Source of the DNA: a bacterium
GTDB lineage: Bacteria > UBP14 > UBA6098 > 4484-93
Assembly: GCA_021158465.1 (NCBI GenBank)
Contig: JAGGUN010000035.1
Coordinates: forward strand, 1-64,000
Reading direction: 5' to 3'
DNA length: 64,000 nucleotides
Both the position numbers and the translations under genes were made by a program. A model generated the notes under the pieces. The model was not told the origin of the DNA, did no database searches, and saw only the letters and a list, made by a program, of their open reading frames with translations. Below, in pieces: positions 36,020-45,076 of this stretch (its first letter is position 1; each line of letters starts with the position of its first letter).

Positions 36020-36490
36020 ATGAAAGGCTATTTACTTATGATTTTATCTGTTGTTATCCTTGTCTCCTGTTCTAAGGGGAAGGTGCCAAACCCAGCGAAG
36101 GATCCGTTCTCGAAGCAGAATGTAGCAGGTAGTCTTGCCGATTCACTTGCATCCTTGCATAAGGTGCATGTCTTATCCGATTTCCGTTCCGTGATGTATG
36201 CGAATTCGATCGACTCTACATACTACATACATCTCGGGTATGCTGGGACGACAATAGGTGAGGAGATTCCGCTTGAGGAGTATGTAAAGGATGTGGTTGA
36301 TGTGCTTACGCTCTATATGAGGCGTTTCTACTGGGCGCCGAAGGATAATATCTTTATCGAGGTGGAGTACAAGGATGTGCAGGCTATTCTCTCACTCGAC
36401 GAGTGCATTAGACTTGACCTTATGGCGAAGGGTGGGCAGGAGGAGAAGCTGAAGCGGTTTATAGAGGAGCACTTCCTCCCTCGCACCTGA
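36020..36490 (+). CDS. Small lipoprotein of unknown function
   Basis: This 156-residue protein has a lipoprotein signal (MKGYLLMILSVVILVSC, Cys17), so it is lipid-anchored on a membrane. GTG at 36017 is in frame, but ATG 36020 has the better distance from GAGGAGGGG. The mature part has a flexible Pro/Ser start, a beta-like YYIHLGYAGTTIGEE, and a helical, charged C-terminus (MAKGGQEEKLKRFIEEHF). I do not recognise a family. The sequence around the lipidated Cys (SCSKG) is the same as in the lipoprotein at 52436-53065, though the rest is not obviously related. It is a single-gene transcript with its own promoter. Confidence 0.8.
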   Translation: MKGYLLMILSVVILVSCSKGKVPNPAKDPFSKQNVAGSLADSLASLHKVHVLSDFRSVMYANSIDSTYYIHLGYAGTTIGEEIPLEEYVKDVVDVLTLYMRRFYWAPKDNIFIEVEYKDVQAILSLDECIRLDLMAKGGQEEKLKRFIEEHFLPRT

Positions 36491-36512
36491 TATTGGGGCT
36501 GTAACCCCGTTA

Positions 36513-39500
36513 TTAGCGGATAAGAACGGTTTTCTCTAAGGTTCGTCTGTTTCCTTTTTCAAGCAGGATAAGATATATCCCCGATGGAAGCGAGCCTGCA
36601 TCCCAGACGATCTCGTTTCCCATGGTATAGCCGTTGAATATCTCTGCGACCTCTTCCCCGAGGATATTGTAAGCGGACAGTTTTATCCTTTCGCTGTCGT
36701 TACCAGCGAGGATGATCTTCTGGGTGGAGTTGAACGGATTGGGGATGAGCCTTATGGAGAGCCTTTCCGGGGAGGCTCCTCTCTTTTGTATGCCGGTGAA
36801 GTGGTCTATGGATATGCCTGTGTGATACCTGTTTCCTCGTGCTGTTCCCCATAGGATCGCCCCATCGTATGCTTCTGATTCTGTTCGCCATAGGTAGAGT
36901 GCCCCGTCGAATGCGGATGCAGCTATCTCAAGGTATCCATCGTTGTCGAGGTCGGATACGACTGGTGTACCGAGCGACAGGTCGTTCATAAGGAGAGGGT
37001 AGCCGACGACAAGCTCGCCGTCGTCAGATGAGTATGCATATAGCCTTTCCCGCAGGAAGAAAAGGATGTCCTGGACACCGTCTCCATTTATGTCAGCGAC
37101 GGCAGGTTCTACAGGGATGACCTCGGTCGCTGGCAGTGGCAAGGGGATGGATAGCAGCGTTTCGGCTGAGCCGTTCAGGACGATGAGCTGAGAGCAACCC
37201 ACAACGATAATCTCATCTCTTCCATCGTTGTTCACATCGGCGCAGATAGGGGTCGATGTATAGCCGTATGTCCCCGCCGACGGCATCGGGAAGAGGTATG
37301 GGAAACCTGGTAGGAGCTCGCCTGTCGAGCTATAGGCGTATACCTTCTGATGGTAGGATGAGAATATGATTTCGAATGTTGACAGGTCGCCGTCTATGTC
37401 GCCGAGCGAGATAGAGGATGCCGGGTAATCTGCTTCTATCTCTATCGGGAAGCCGTCCGGCTCATTACCTTCAATGTCCCAGCAGTAGATGTGTCCTGTG
37501 TTGGTCGAGTCGTTGCGGTTTCCTGGGAAGATAATCTCCTTCACGCCGTCACCGTTTATATCGGCGACAGCTGGAGTGCCATAGTTGACGCCGTAGTTGT
37601 CAAGATATGTATAGGCAAACATCCCTGGAGACTCGGGGAAAAGCTCGGAGTATAGCTCTCCGTTCCAGCGCCATATATAGAACCTTCTGTATTCGTTGGC
37701 GACAATTATCTCGGTATATCCGTCGCCGTCTATATCCGAGGCAACGATATTTGTCAGAGCGGGTCCAATCATATGGGAGGGCCAGCCTGGTGTGTCTGTT
37801 CCGTCGATCTCCCACATATACACATTCCAGTCGATGTCTCGGGAGGCAACTGTTATCTCACTTTGCCCATCTTCGTCAAAATCCTCCACGACACCGGACG
37901 ACCATATACCCTCTGTTGCGAGTGTTTCTATTGCTATCTCTGCGAACGGATTGATTGTGGCAGGGTTCCTGTCAATCACTTCTTCCCCTGAGAGATGGAA
38001 GCCGTATACGAGCCCCTTGATGCTCCCGGCGAACATTTCGTCTATTCCGTCTCCATCGATGTCGCCGAAGAACGGGGTCGTGGCGAACTTGTCCCCTCCT
38101 CCTATACGGATGGGCCAACCAGGGTAGGTGGCAAGTGATGTCCATGCGAATATAGCGTCGGAGAGTGCGCCTTCAACGAGGTCATGGCTGAGGGAACTGA
38201 CCCTGTAGAAGAACCCACTGCCGCGCTCGAGCGGGGAATCGAGAAAGCTCGATATTCCGGCTATTGGGTAGTCGTTCACTCGAACATACTCACCGTCCAG
38301 CTCCTCTGAGCGATAGACATTGAAGGCATAGGCGTTGCTATCGCTTGCCGACCAGTTTACCTTTATCCAGTCAACGCCGTTTTCCATAAGGAGTGTCTCC
38401 GGAGGTAGCGGGATAACGAGCAAGCAGTTGAAAAGTTTCTCGTTGCCGAAGCTATCCACAAGAGAGAGGGAGAAAGGTATACCTCCTCCGTCATATGAAG
38501 CAGAGACGGAGAGATCAAAGCTAATGGATACCTCATCAAGGTGAGAGACCTCGCCCACAGGCATAGAGTCTTCAGCCACGGTAAGCAGGCTTCCTGGTAT
38601 GAATACCATGTATCCTCCGGGGAAATCGCCGGTTCCGAGGTTCTTTAGCTCGGCTGTGAGCTGTGCTTCATCGAGCGGTTCGACCATATTGTCTCCGTCT
38701 GCGTCGTTCCAGAGGATGCGGAGGGTCTGCATATCGGGTGTGTCGACTCTGAGGTGAAGGGTCTCCTGTACAGTATGTTCTCCGGTCAGTTCCACAAGCA
38801 CAGGCAAGACCCTGCTCCCTTTTAATGTATCTGATAGGAGGAGGGAGAATATATCCAAATAGACAGAGTCCGTGGCTGGGATGACTACAGTGGTGTCGTC
38901 GGGCGTATGAGTGAAATGTGGTGAGCTGGCGATACTGACCGTGGCAGTAGTTGTTTCTCTACCTGTATTTTCGACCCAAAAGGGGAACAGGATGTTTTCC
39001 CCAGGCTCATATGTAGAGTCGCTATCTCCTGTAAGTTCCACGGGTGTATCGGGGTAAATGACAAGATGTGCTGCCGAGGGGGGAGAAACAAATACTGTCT
39101 CTGCCACGGGGGCGATGTTATCACCTGTCACCCAGACAAAGAGCGTCTCCGATCTGCCGAAAGAGAACCGAAAGGAGATCCTTCCTGTCTCATCTGTAAA
39201 CCCTATTGCGCTTCTGCCGTCTGGTGTGAAGCAGGAAACGGTTGCCGAATCGATTGGACTGCCTGTTGTATCGTTCACGGAGACGGTTACGAAGGTATCG
39301 GAGAGGGAGATAGAATCGGGTTCAACCTCGACCACGGGGAAGATGGGTGGAGCGGTAAAGAGTCTGAGCAAGGGGTACCCTTCAAGATGCGTTATGAATA
39401 GCAGGTATCTGTCGAAGCCAGCAGCATAGACATAGACTCCTCCCATAATATCGCCGAGGCAGTTCATTCCGTGTCGGGCTATCATCCTGTAGAACCTTTC

Positions 39501-41138
39501 CAGCGTTCCTTTGTGGTGTGTCCAGGCGGTTCTGGTGTTCCCTATAAATGCTACTCCACCACCGGCGGGCGCAAATAGCCAGTGCTCGGAGATACAGTCG
39601 AAGTCGACAGCGTTCACCGTGCAGGAAAAGGAGACAAGAACCGGGTAAAAAGGGGAGTTTGTTAGAGTGTCGAAGTCGGAGGAAAAGAACCCTCCTCCAC
39701 CGCATTTAAACCCTGTTCCTATGAAATACTGTGAGGAATGACCGACATGGAAAAGGATCTGGTGTCCTCTGTTCAGCTCCCTATCGAAGTTCAGGTAGTT
39801 GAGTTCGTCTGCCTCGAAAGTTGAGCATTCCTCTGGGCGCGAGAATAGCCTTGTGAATCTTACATCCTCGGGAGGGGGTGATGTTATGACCATAGAATCG
39901 AGGAAAAAGGCTCCGATGCAGTCTGTACATCCGTTGGAGAGGGCTGCACCGGCGAGGAGCCAGTCGGTGTAGAACTGCTCGGAGGAGTCGGCGAGGAGAC
40001 GGTCTTCGAGGGAGAATGTCCTGTACTTGGCGAGATAGAGCGTCGCTTCGGATATATCCTCGGCTGAGACTCGCCCCACTGACAGCTCCGGATAGGGGTC
40101 GTCCTCGACTGATTCCCCGAAGTGATAGTCGCCATTTGAGTTCCAGTTACCGTCGAGGCAGGTGTAGTACAGGTCTGTCGGGACATCAACATAGGAGGAG
40201 ACAGCATCCCTTGCATACCCGTACCTCATCGGCACAAAGGTAGGGTCTCCTCCTATGAAAAGGCAGGATGCACCCCATATCCGGTAGGCGTCCTGCATAA
40301 ATCTCCTTATCTTTTCGGGGAGATCCAGTCCGAAGTAGTTCTCATCTATTTCTTCCACTGTTATGGTGCGTGAGAATGAGCCGTATTTTATTCCGTCAAA
40401 CTGCGAGAAGACAGGTGCAAGGCTGTCCGTTGTCAGTATAATTAGGTCAACAGGATCATCGCCTGGCGTAGGCGGAAAGCTCTCCTGTCGACCAGATATA
40501 ACCTGTGTATACTCCTGGATGTTGTAGCAGACGGAGAATCTAGGAATGTCCTCCGGGTTGTCCACGAGGGACAGGAGGAGCTTCTTCCTGAAGAGAGCAG
40601 AGACTGGGGTCATAACCCTGGGGACAAAGACCTGTTCTTCTTGACCGAAGCGGAGGGTAATATCGATTCTTCTGTTGAGGATGAGCGTTCCTGTAACTGG
40701 AAGGTAAGAGACAGGATAGATGATAAGGGAGACGATGTGGTTTCCAGAGAGGTACCCTGAGCCTGCAATTTTCACGACCGTGTCGGGATAAGCCTCGCTT
40801 TTATAGGTCGCCTTCTGTGGTTCCCAGGCGCTCATATCTGGTCGAAGGTTCCCTATCGGGGCAAGGTCGAATCTCCCTTCGAGGGTGTCAGACAGAACGG
40901 TGTATTCTATCCCCAGGAGTGATTTGGGAGGCACTATTAGGTTGATGCTCTTTGCAGGCAGCGCGGGTGTGCCAACTTCACCCAAGATCTGGCAACCTTT
41001 CATACCGACAGCTACTCCAGCTTCCAAGTAGTTGAAGGAAATATCGTTTGGTGAGAACTCGAGGGAGTATCTCATTTCCGATGCATACAGGGGAAAAACG
41101 AGGATAAGTATGGCTGTAACTTTTATAATTAATCTCAT
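36513..41138 (-). CDS. Gingipain-like C25 cysteine protease with beta-propeller repeats and sorting tail
   Basis: The start at 41138 follows GGAGGG and overlaps the upstream stop as ATGA; an alternative at 41150 is less likely. The protein has 1541 residues with a signal peptide ending near PLYAS. An N-terminal propeptide-like part (about 25-200) precedes the Peptidase_C25 domain (about 225-620). Its catalytic dyad is visible: His467 in FHVGHSSQYF and Cys506 in SFSCTVNAVDFD. Ig-like and fibronectin III-like domains follow (about 630-1010), then FG-GAP-type repeats with calcium-loop motifs (DIDGDGIDE, DFDEDGQSE, DINGDGVKE, DVNNDGRDE) likely forming a propeller (about 1015-1450). The tail is LIPNPFNSTQKIIL, ending KTVLIR. 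It is probably a secreted, surface-attached protease whose target is unknown. It is coupled to a glycosyltransferase gene. Confidence 0.9.
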   Translation of the reverse strand: MRLIIKVTAILILVFPLYASEMRYSLEFSPNDISFNYLEAGVAVGMKGCQILGEVGTPALPAKSINLIVPPKSLLGIEYTVLSDTLEGRFDLAPIGNLRPDMSAWEPQKATYKSEAYPDTVVKIAGSGYLSGNHIVSLIIYPVSYLPVTGTLILNRRIDITLRFGQEEQVFVPRVMTPVSALFRKKLLLSLVDNPEDIPRFSVCYNIQEYTQVISGRQESFPPTPGDDPVDLIILTTDSLAPVFSQFDGIKYGSFSRTITVEEIDENYFGLDLPEKIRRFMQDAYRIWGASCLFIGGDPTFVPMRYGYARDAVSSYVDVPTDLYYTCLDGNWNSNGDYHFGESVEDDPYPELSVGRVSAEDISEATLYLAKYRTFSLEDRLLADSSEQFYTDWLLAGAALSNGCTDCIGAFFLDSMVITSPPPEDVRFTRLFSRPEECSTFEADELNYLNFDRELNRGHQILFHVGHSSQYFIGTGFKCGGGGFFSSDFDTLTNSPFYPVLVSFSCTVNAVDFDCISEHWLFAPAGGGVAFIGNTRTAWTHHKGTLERFYRMIARHGMNCLGDIMGGVYVYAAGFDRYLLFITHLEGYPLLRLFTAPPIFPVVEVEPDSISLSDTFVTVSVNDTTGSPIDSATVSCFTPDGRSAIGFTDETGRISFRFSFGRSETLFVWVTGDNIAPVAETVFVSPPSAAHLVIYPDTPVELTGDSDSTYEPGENILFPFWVENTGRETTTATVSIASSPHFTHTPDDTTVVIPATDSVYLDIFSLLLSDTLKGSRVLPVLVELTGEHTVQETLHLRVDTPDMQTLRILWNDADGDNMVEPLDEAQLTAELKNLGTGDFPGGYMVFIPGSLLTVAEDSMPVGEVSHLDEVSISFDLSVSASYDGGGIPFSLSLVDSFGNEKLFNCLLVIPLPPETLLMENGVDWIKVNWSASDSNAYAFNVYRSEELDGEYVRVNDYPIAGISSFLDSPLERGSGFFYRVSSLSHDLVEGALSDAIFAWTSLATYPGWPIRIGGGDKFATTPFFGDIDGDGIDEMFAGSIKGLVYGFHLSGEEVIDRNPATINPFAEIAIETLATEGIWSSGVVEDFDEDGQSEITVASRDIDWNVYMWEIDGTDTPGWPSHMIGPALTNIVASDIDGDGYTEIIVANEYRRFYIWRWNGELYSELFPESPGMFAYTYLDNYGVNYGTPAVADINGDGVKEIIFPGNRNDSTNTGHIYCWDIEGNEPDGFPIEIEADYPASSISLGDIDGDLSTFEIIFSSYHQKVYAYSSTGELLPGFPYLFPMPSAGTYGYTSTPICADVNNDGRDEIIVVGCSQLIVLNGSAETLLSIPLPLPATEVIPVEPAVADINGDGVQDILFFLRERLYAYSSDDGELVVGYPLLMNDLSLGTPVVSDLDNDGYLEIAASAFDGALYLWRTESEAYDGAILWGTARGNRYHTGISIDHFTGIQKRGASPERLSIRLIPNPFNSTQKIILAGNDSERIKLSAYNILGEEVAEIFNGYTMGNEIVWDAGSLPSGIYLILLEKGNRRTLEKTVLIR

Positions 41139-42214
41139 TTCTCCCTCCATTCACCCAGTCCTTCGAGCATTCTTCTGACGACAGATACTGGGTTGTGATA
41201 ACTTTCGACCCACCTGCGTCCGTTTTCGGCGATATGGGGTATCATCTCGGGGTGGTCGAAGAACTCTGCTATCCTGTCCACGATATTCCTCTCATTTATG
41301 GTTATGAACGGATGTTCTCCAAGTAGGCGTTCATAGTCAGGTTTTAGCTCGACGAGTGTTGGTATCCCCATAGATATAGCCTCGAGTGCTGATATTCCGT
41401 ATCCCAGCTCGCCGAGCTGGTCAATGAATATATCGCAGGTCGACTTTTGCTCGATAGCCTCCTTGTATGGAACCCCCTCTATCAGCACAATCTCAATAGG
41501 ATAAACTTTTTCCGCTTCCCGAAGTGCTGATAGTATCCTCTTTGTTCCTTTGGTGGCTCTGTGTGTGGGGCTGTGCCCCACGCGAAGCAAACCGTTCCCA
41601 GACCAGAACTTCTCCTTCATACGGAACCTGCTTGCATCGAACGGGAATGGTAGATGCTCAAGCCCGTTGCAGTAGTATATATGATCGAACTCGAACCCGT
41701 ATATCTTGTCCGCTATCTTCTTTATATAAGGCATAAGCCCGACCCATCTGAGGTCGACTCCGTAATAGACTGCAGCGAGCTTTTTCCCGGAGAGGTCGAG
41801 CGATTGCAAAATCTTCCCCGAACGCAGAAACCCCTCTCCACCATCCAGGAATATTATATCGGCGTTCCTCACAATGTCTAAAGCGGTCGATGAAGAAAGG
41901 AGTTTTTCCCAGAGCCTATCACGGAGGGAGAAGAAGAGCTTATGCACCGGTGTTGCAGGTTTCCAGAGCCGCTCTCCGCTTTCTCGACGGAGATTGTCCA
42001 CACGAACGGTCATCCACGGGAACAGCTTCTTGCCTGCCTTTGCGATAGGGTCATCTATCAAGGGGAGGGATAATGGTATATCTTCGCCGGGGAAGTTGGG
42101 GAGTGTGTGCCGGGTTATGAGTTGTGAGTGGTATCCGAGGTGTCTTTCCGTTTCTGCGAGAAGCGAGGGAAGACCAGCGAAGTTCACAGTTGCGAGATGA
42201 ACTATGCTCTTCAT
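41135..42214 (-). CDS. Glycosyltransferase, family 4-like
   Basis: The 359-residue form starts at ATG 42214 (MKSIVHLATVNFAG), overlapping the methyltransferase stop as ATGA. A longer frame from 42361 lies inside that gene and is rejected. The GT-B layout is visible: an N-terminal domain with LPSLLAETERHLGYHSQLI, and a C-terminal half with RVGHSPTHRATKGTKRILSA followed by the donor-site motif IDQLGELGYGISALEAISMG, where Glu would contact the sugar nucleotide. The acceptor and sugar are unknown. It has no membrane segment. Coupling to a methyltransferase and a secreted C25 protease suggests a role in a surface glycan. Confidence 0.85.
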   Translation of the reverse strand: MKSIVHLATVNFAGLPSLLAETERHLGYHSQLITRHTLPNFPGEDIPLSLPLIDDPIAKAGKKLFPWMTVRVDNLRRESGERLWKPATPVHKLFFSLRDRLWEKLLSSSTALDIVRNADIIFLDGGEGFLRSGKILQSLDLSGKKLAAVYYGVDLRWVGLMPYIKKIADKIYGFEFDHIYYCNGLEHLPFPFDASRFRMKEKFWSGNGLLRVGHSPTHRATKGTKRILSALREAEKVYPIEIVLIEGVPYKEAIEQKSTCDIFIDQLGELGYGISALEAISMGIPTLVELKPDYERLLGEHPFITINERNIVDRIAEFFDHPEMIPHIAENGRRWVESYHNPVSVVRRMLEGLGEWREK

Positions 42215-43005
42215 TCGGGTTTCCTCGCAAGAAGGTAACTCCTTGGACCGCGCCGGAGAAACGCCCGCATAAGGTGATCTATCAGGAGAAGGCGTATGAG
42301 CCCGTATAGGATATTCAACGATATAATCATCATCTTGAAGAGTGCCCGCCTTAGATGGCATGGCTTATTGTGCCACATCCGTTCGAACAGCATACTGATT
42401 GCTGTCTGCCAGAAGCGCGTCTCCTTCTCGAATGTGCCCGATTCCACCAGCTCAAACCCTGCTTTCTCTGCCATACTGGCAAGCTCGGATGGTCTGTATG
42501 CGGTGTGAATATACCCTTCTGGGGATGCTACACCGAAGCTTTCGGGGATATCGTCGGAGAGGTATTTGGGCTTTATCCTGCCGTAGCTTGGACAGGTGAT
42601 GAGAAGATAACCGCCTGGCTTTATAATCCGGAAGAAGGAGCGAATGACGCCCTCTGCATCTTCTACATGTTCGATGGACTCCGAGCAGAGGACGTTTTTG
42701 ACCGAGTTATCCCGCAGGAAATCGAGCCGCTCCATATCCCCCTGAATGTAAAGGTTGTTGGGGTATCGGCTCTTTGCAATCCGGAGGGCTGGGAGCGCAA
42801 TATCAACTCCGATGACCCTGCCCATCCTGTATCCGCTGGAGAGATACCCTCTATTGCAGCCAACATCAAGTAGAACGCCTTCGGGGATCAGACGCAACAT
42901 CCTCCTCACAAAATTTGCTCGAAGCCTGCCGGAGGGAGTCCGATAGATAAACTCCTCCTCAGGGTAGCGCTCAGCAAGCCTGTTATAGAATTCTACAAGA
43001 TCCAC
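42211..43005 (-). CDS. Class I SAM-dependent methyltransferase
   Basis: This 264-residue protein has the SAM-binding motif LLDVGCNRGY (residues 46-54), IGVDIALPALRIA, and ESIEHVEDAEGVIRSFFRIIKPGGYLLIT, as in the Methyltransf_11/25 group. The C-terminal third is hydrophobic and basic (SLNILYGLIRLLLIDHLMRAFL), suggesting membrane contact. The start is GTG 43005 with no ribosome binding site in front; a promoter -10 box ends only 8 bases away, so the message may be leaderless. The substrate is probably a saccharide or lipid-linked sugar, judging from the glycosyltransferase coupled by an ATGA overlap. This is inference only. Confidence 0.85.
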   Translation of the reverse strand: MDLVEFYNRLAERYPEEEFIYRTPSGRLRANFVRRMLRLIPEGVLLDVGCNRGYLSSGYRMGRVIGVDIALPALRIAKSRYPNNLYIQGDMERLDFLRDNSVKNVLCSESIEHVEDAEGVIRSFFRIIKPGGYLLITCPSYGRIKPKYLSDDIPESFGVASPEGYIHTAYRPSELASMAEKAGFELVESGTFEKETRFWQTAISMLFERMWHNKPCHLRRALFKMMIISLNILYGLIRLLLIDHLMRAFLRRGPRSYLLARKPE

Positions 43006-43013
43006 AGAGAAAC

Positions 43014-43042
43014 AATCTATTTAAAACTACCCGATTAGTCAA
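43014..43042 (-). promoter_or_regulatory. Promoter for the methyltransferase/glycosyltransferase/C25 operon
   Basis: On the minus strand TTGACT (43037-43042) and TAGATT (43014-43019) are 17 nt apart. The expected transcription start, about 7 nt past the -10 box, falls at about 43006-43008, right at the GTG start codon (43005). Confidence 0.55.
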
Positions 43043-43058
43043 GTTGTTCTATTTGGGC

Positions 43059-43087
43059 TTGACTTTTCCTGCATTACTTGTTAAAAT
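43059..43087 (+). promoter_or_regulatory. Promoter for the thioredoxin-like secreted protein
   Basis: TTGACT (43059-43064) and TAAAAT (43082-43087) are 17 nt apart, ending 28 bases before ATG 43116, which has an AAAGGAG ribosome binding site. Confidence 0.65.
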
Positions 43088-43115
43088 TTGACCCATAAAA
43101 CAAAGGAGCGGTAAT

Positions 43116-44996
43116 ATGAGGAGGGTTGTTATATCGATGATTTTTGTTTTTGCTTTTGTGGTCTCTGTTTTCCCTGCGGAGAGGATGCATCTTGTAGAGC
43201 TTTTCACTCGGCTCAGTTGCGGTTGCTGTTTCTCTGCCTCGCAGGAGGCAGCGCGGGCAGGAAGGGCATTTCCCGAGAATGTTGCTGTCATTCAGTATCA
43301 CTACGACTCGGTTATTAGGATTGACCCGTATTATCTTGCTAACCCTTCGGAGGTGGATGAGAGAGCGTTCCATAGGAGTGCATCTCCACCGTCTGCGTTT
43401 CTTGACGGAGGGTCACTACCGCTGGATGAGTCGGAGGCTACGGAAATCATCTCGTCCCGGATCGGGGAAACTACCCCTGTTGAAATCGAGATAACGGAGT
43501 TCTCCGAAGGAACCGCATCCTTCACTGTAAGATGCGAAGAACCGCTGGCAGGTGAGTATAGGCTCTTTGTTGTCCTCACTGAATCGAATATCATCTATGA
43601 GGTTAACTTGTTGTCTTCCGTTTTCAGGAAGTTCCTCACGCCTGTGACGGGCGAACCTATTGTTCTCTCGGGGGAGCGGGATTTTGTCTATCCGTTCACA
43701 GTTGATGACAGCTGGAAAGAGGAGAATCTGAGAATCGTTGTTTTCATCGAGGATGCGGAGACTGGGGAGGTAATTCAGGCGGCGAAGGAGCCGGTGCATC
43801 TTCCTCCATCGTTCTGGCTCTCCACGCCTTTGAGGGCAGCGTTTGTGCATCCGGGCGAAGTGGAGACACTATCCGTCTATATTTACAACTATGGTGAGGA
43901 GACCGACAATTTCTACTTCTCGCTCGATCCTGGTATACCGGAGGACTGGGAGGTAACCGTTGTTGGGTATGATGAGTTCTCGTTTAGTATTCCTATACTG
44001 TCGGCGGATACGGGGCTCGTTAGATTTGTGGTAACTATCGGTGGGACGAGGGGGGAGGGAGACATAACGGTTCGGGTGTCGCCTGTTAGGGACACGACAC
44101 AGGTCTACATCTTGCCCTTTGCGCTTCTGAACGATCCGGAGTATCTGGTAGTTGACGATGATACTGGTGAGAGGTTTGAGTCGCTGTATATCGAACCGAT
44201 GGAGGAGTTGGAGAATGTATTTGCTGTATGGGATGTGTTCTGGTACGGTGCGCTTCTCTATCCTAACCTCCGTGATTTTGAGGGGGTTATTTGGTTTTGT
44301 GCATATGATACGGCGACATCGCTACGGTCGACGGATATAGTAAGGCTGAACAATTTTCTCTATGAGGGGAGGAAACTGCTTCTATTTGGTTCGGGGTTGG
44401 GGGTCGATGTTGGTGACGATGACCTGTTCGATGAGCTTGCAGGGAGCTTTGTTCGGGAGGATATAGATGCGACCGAGATTATCGGGACGGATGAGATACC
44501 CGAGTTGTCGGGGATCTCCTTTCCGTTCAACAATACAGCTCTGGGTTTCTGGGATGCAACGGCGCCGGACGCGAGGGTCATCCTCAGATACAATGACCCA
44601 GAGGAACATCCTGCTGCTATTGAGGTGGAAAATTTCTGGTTTCACTCGATCCTGTTTAACTTTGGGCTCGAGGATATAACGGATACAACGGCAGCTGAGG
44701 TTCTGTTTCGAACGGTTCTGGAGCATATTGGGATAACTGATGTGGAGGATGCACCGTCGTTGCCTGAGGGTATGAGCATTGATATATTCCCGAACCCGTT
44801 CAACGATAGGCTGAGGGTGGAACTCTCGCATCCTGCCGATGTCAATATATACAACATAGCAGGGGAGAGGATAGCGCAGTTCGACAGGGTAGAGAAGCTT
44901 GTCTGGGATGCAGGGGGAAACCCCTCGGGGGTTTATATTATCCAGGCAAGATCGAAAGGGTTTTCGGCAACTTCTAAGGCTATACTTATCCGCTGA
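43116..44996 (+). CDS. Secreted protein with thioredoxin-like N-domain, amidotransferase-like module and sorting tail
   Basis: This 626-residue protein has a signal peptide (MRRVVISMIFVFAFVVSVFPA). Residues about 22-130 look like the thioredoxin-fold domain of Omp28-type proteins (LVELFTRLSCGCCFSASQEA, then VIQYHYDSVIRIDPYY and SPPSAFLDGG). Cys35, Cys37 and Cys38 replace a standard CxxC. A beta domain follows (to about 335), then residues 342-545 (EYLVVDDDTGERFESLYIE...GRKLLLFGSGLG), a distant relative or analogue of the ILIYDFDDG module in three other proteins here. The tail is DIFPNPFNDRLRVEL with NIYNIAGERIAQ, ending KAILIR. It is probably a surface or secreted protein. A redox role is possible but unproven. 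It has its own promoter. Confidence 0.82.
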   Translation: MRRVVISMIFVFAFVVSVFPAERMHLVELFTRLSCGCCFSASQEAARAGRAFPENVAVIQYHYDSVIRIDPYYLANPSEVDERAFHRSASPPSAFLDGGSLPLDESEATEIISSRIGETTPVEIEITEFSEGTASFTVRCEEPLAGEYRLFVVLTESNIIYEVNLLSSVFRKFLTPVTGEPIVLSGERDFVYPFTVDDSWKEENLRIVVFIEDAETGEVIQAAKEPVHLPPSFWLSTPLRAAFVHPGEVETLSVYIYNYGEETDNFYFSLDPGIPEDWEVTVVGYDEFSFSIPILSADTGLVRFVVTIGGTRGEGDITVRVSPVRDTTQVYILPFALLNDPEYLVVDDDTGERFESLYIEPMEELENVFAVWDVFWYGALLYPNLRDFEGVIWFCAYDTATSLRSTDIVRLNNFLYEGRKLLLFGSGLGVDVGDDDLFDELAGSFVREDIDATEIIGTDEIPELSGISFPFNNTALGFWDATAPDARVILRYNDPEEHPAAIEVENFWFHSILFNFGLEDITDTTAAEVLFRTVLEHIGITDVEDAPSLPEGMSIDIFPNPFNDRLRVELSHPADVNIYNIAGERIAQFDRVEKLVWDAGGNPSGVYIIQARSKGFSATSKAILIR

Positions 44997-45011
44997 GACA
45001 AAAGAAACCTG

Positions 45012-45040
45012 TTGACAAGTCTGATTTTTTGCTTTATTTT
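45012..45040 (+). promoter_or_regulatory. Promoter for the polysaccharide-export gene set
   Basis: A consensus TTGACA (45012-45017) and TATTTT (45035-45040) are 17 nt apart, placed 37 bases before ATG 45077. It separates the export set from the preceding secreted-protein gene. Confidence 0.55.
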
Positions 45041-45076
45041 TTCAAACTTTGAAACGCCTGGTTGTTTGAGGAATTG

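Noticed and set aside
36491-36512. Small hairpin GGGG-CTGTAA-CCCC between the convergent lipoprotein and C25 protease genes
   Set aside because: The stem is only four pairs with no T-run, so I do not call it a terminator, although it lies where one would be useful.
42215-42361. Upstream extension of the glycosyltransferase
   Set aside because: It would overlap the methyltransferase by about 150 bases and adds an unrelated Pro/Ser/Arg-rich leader; ATG 42214 fits the family start.
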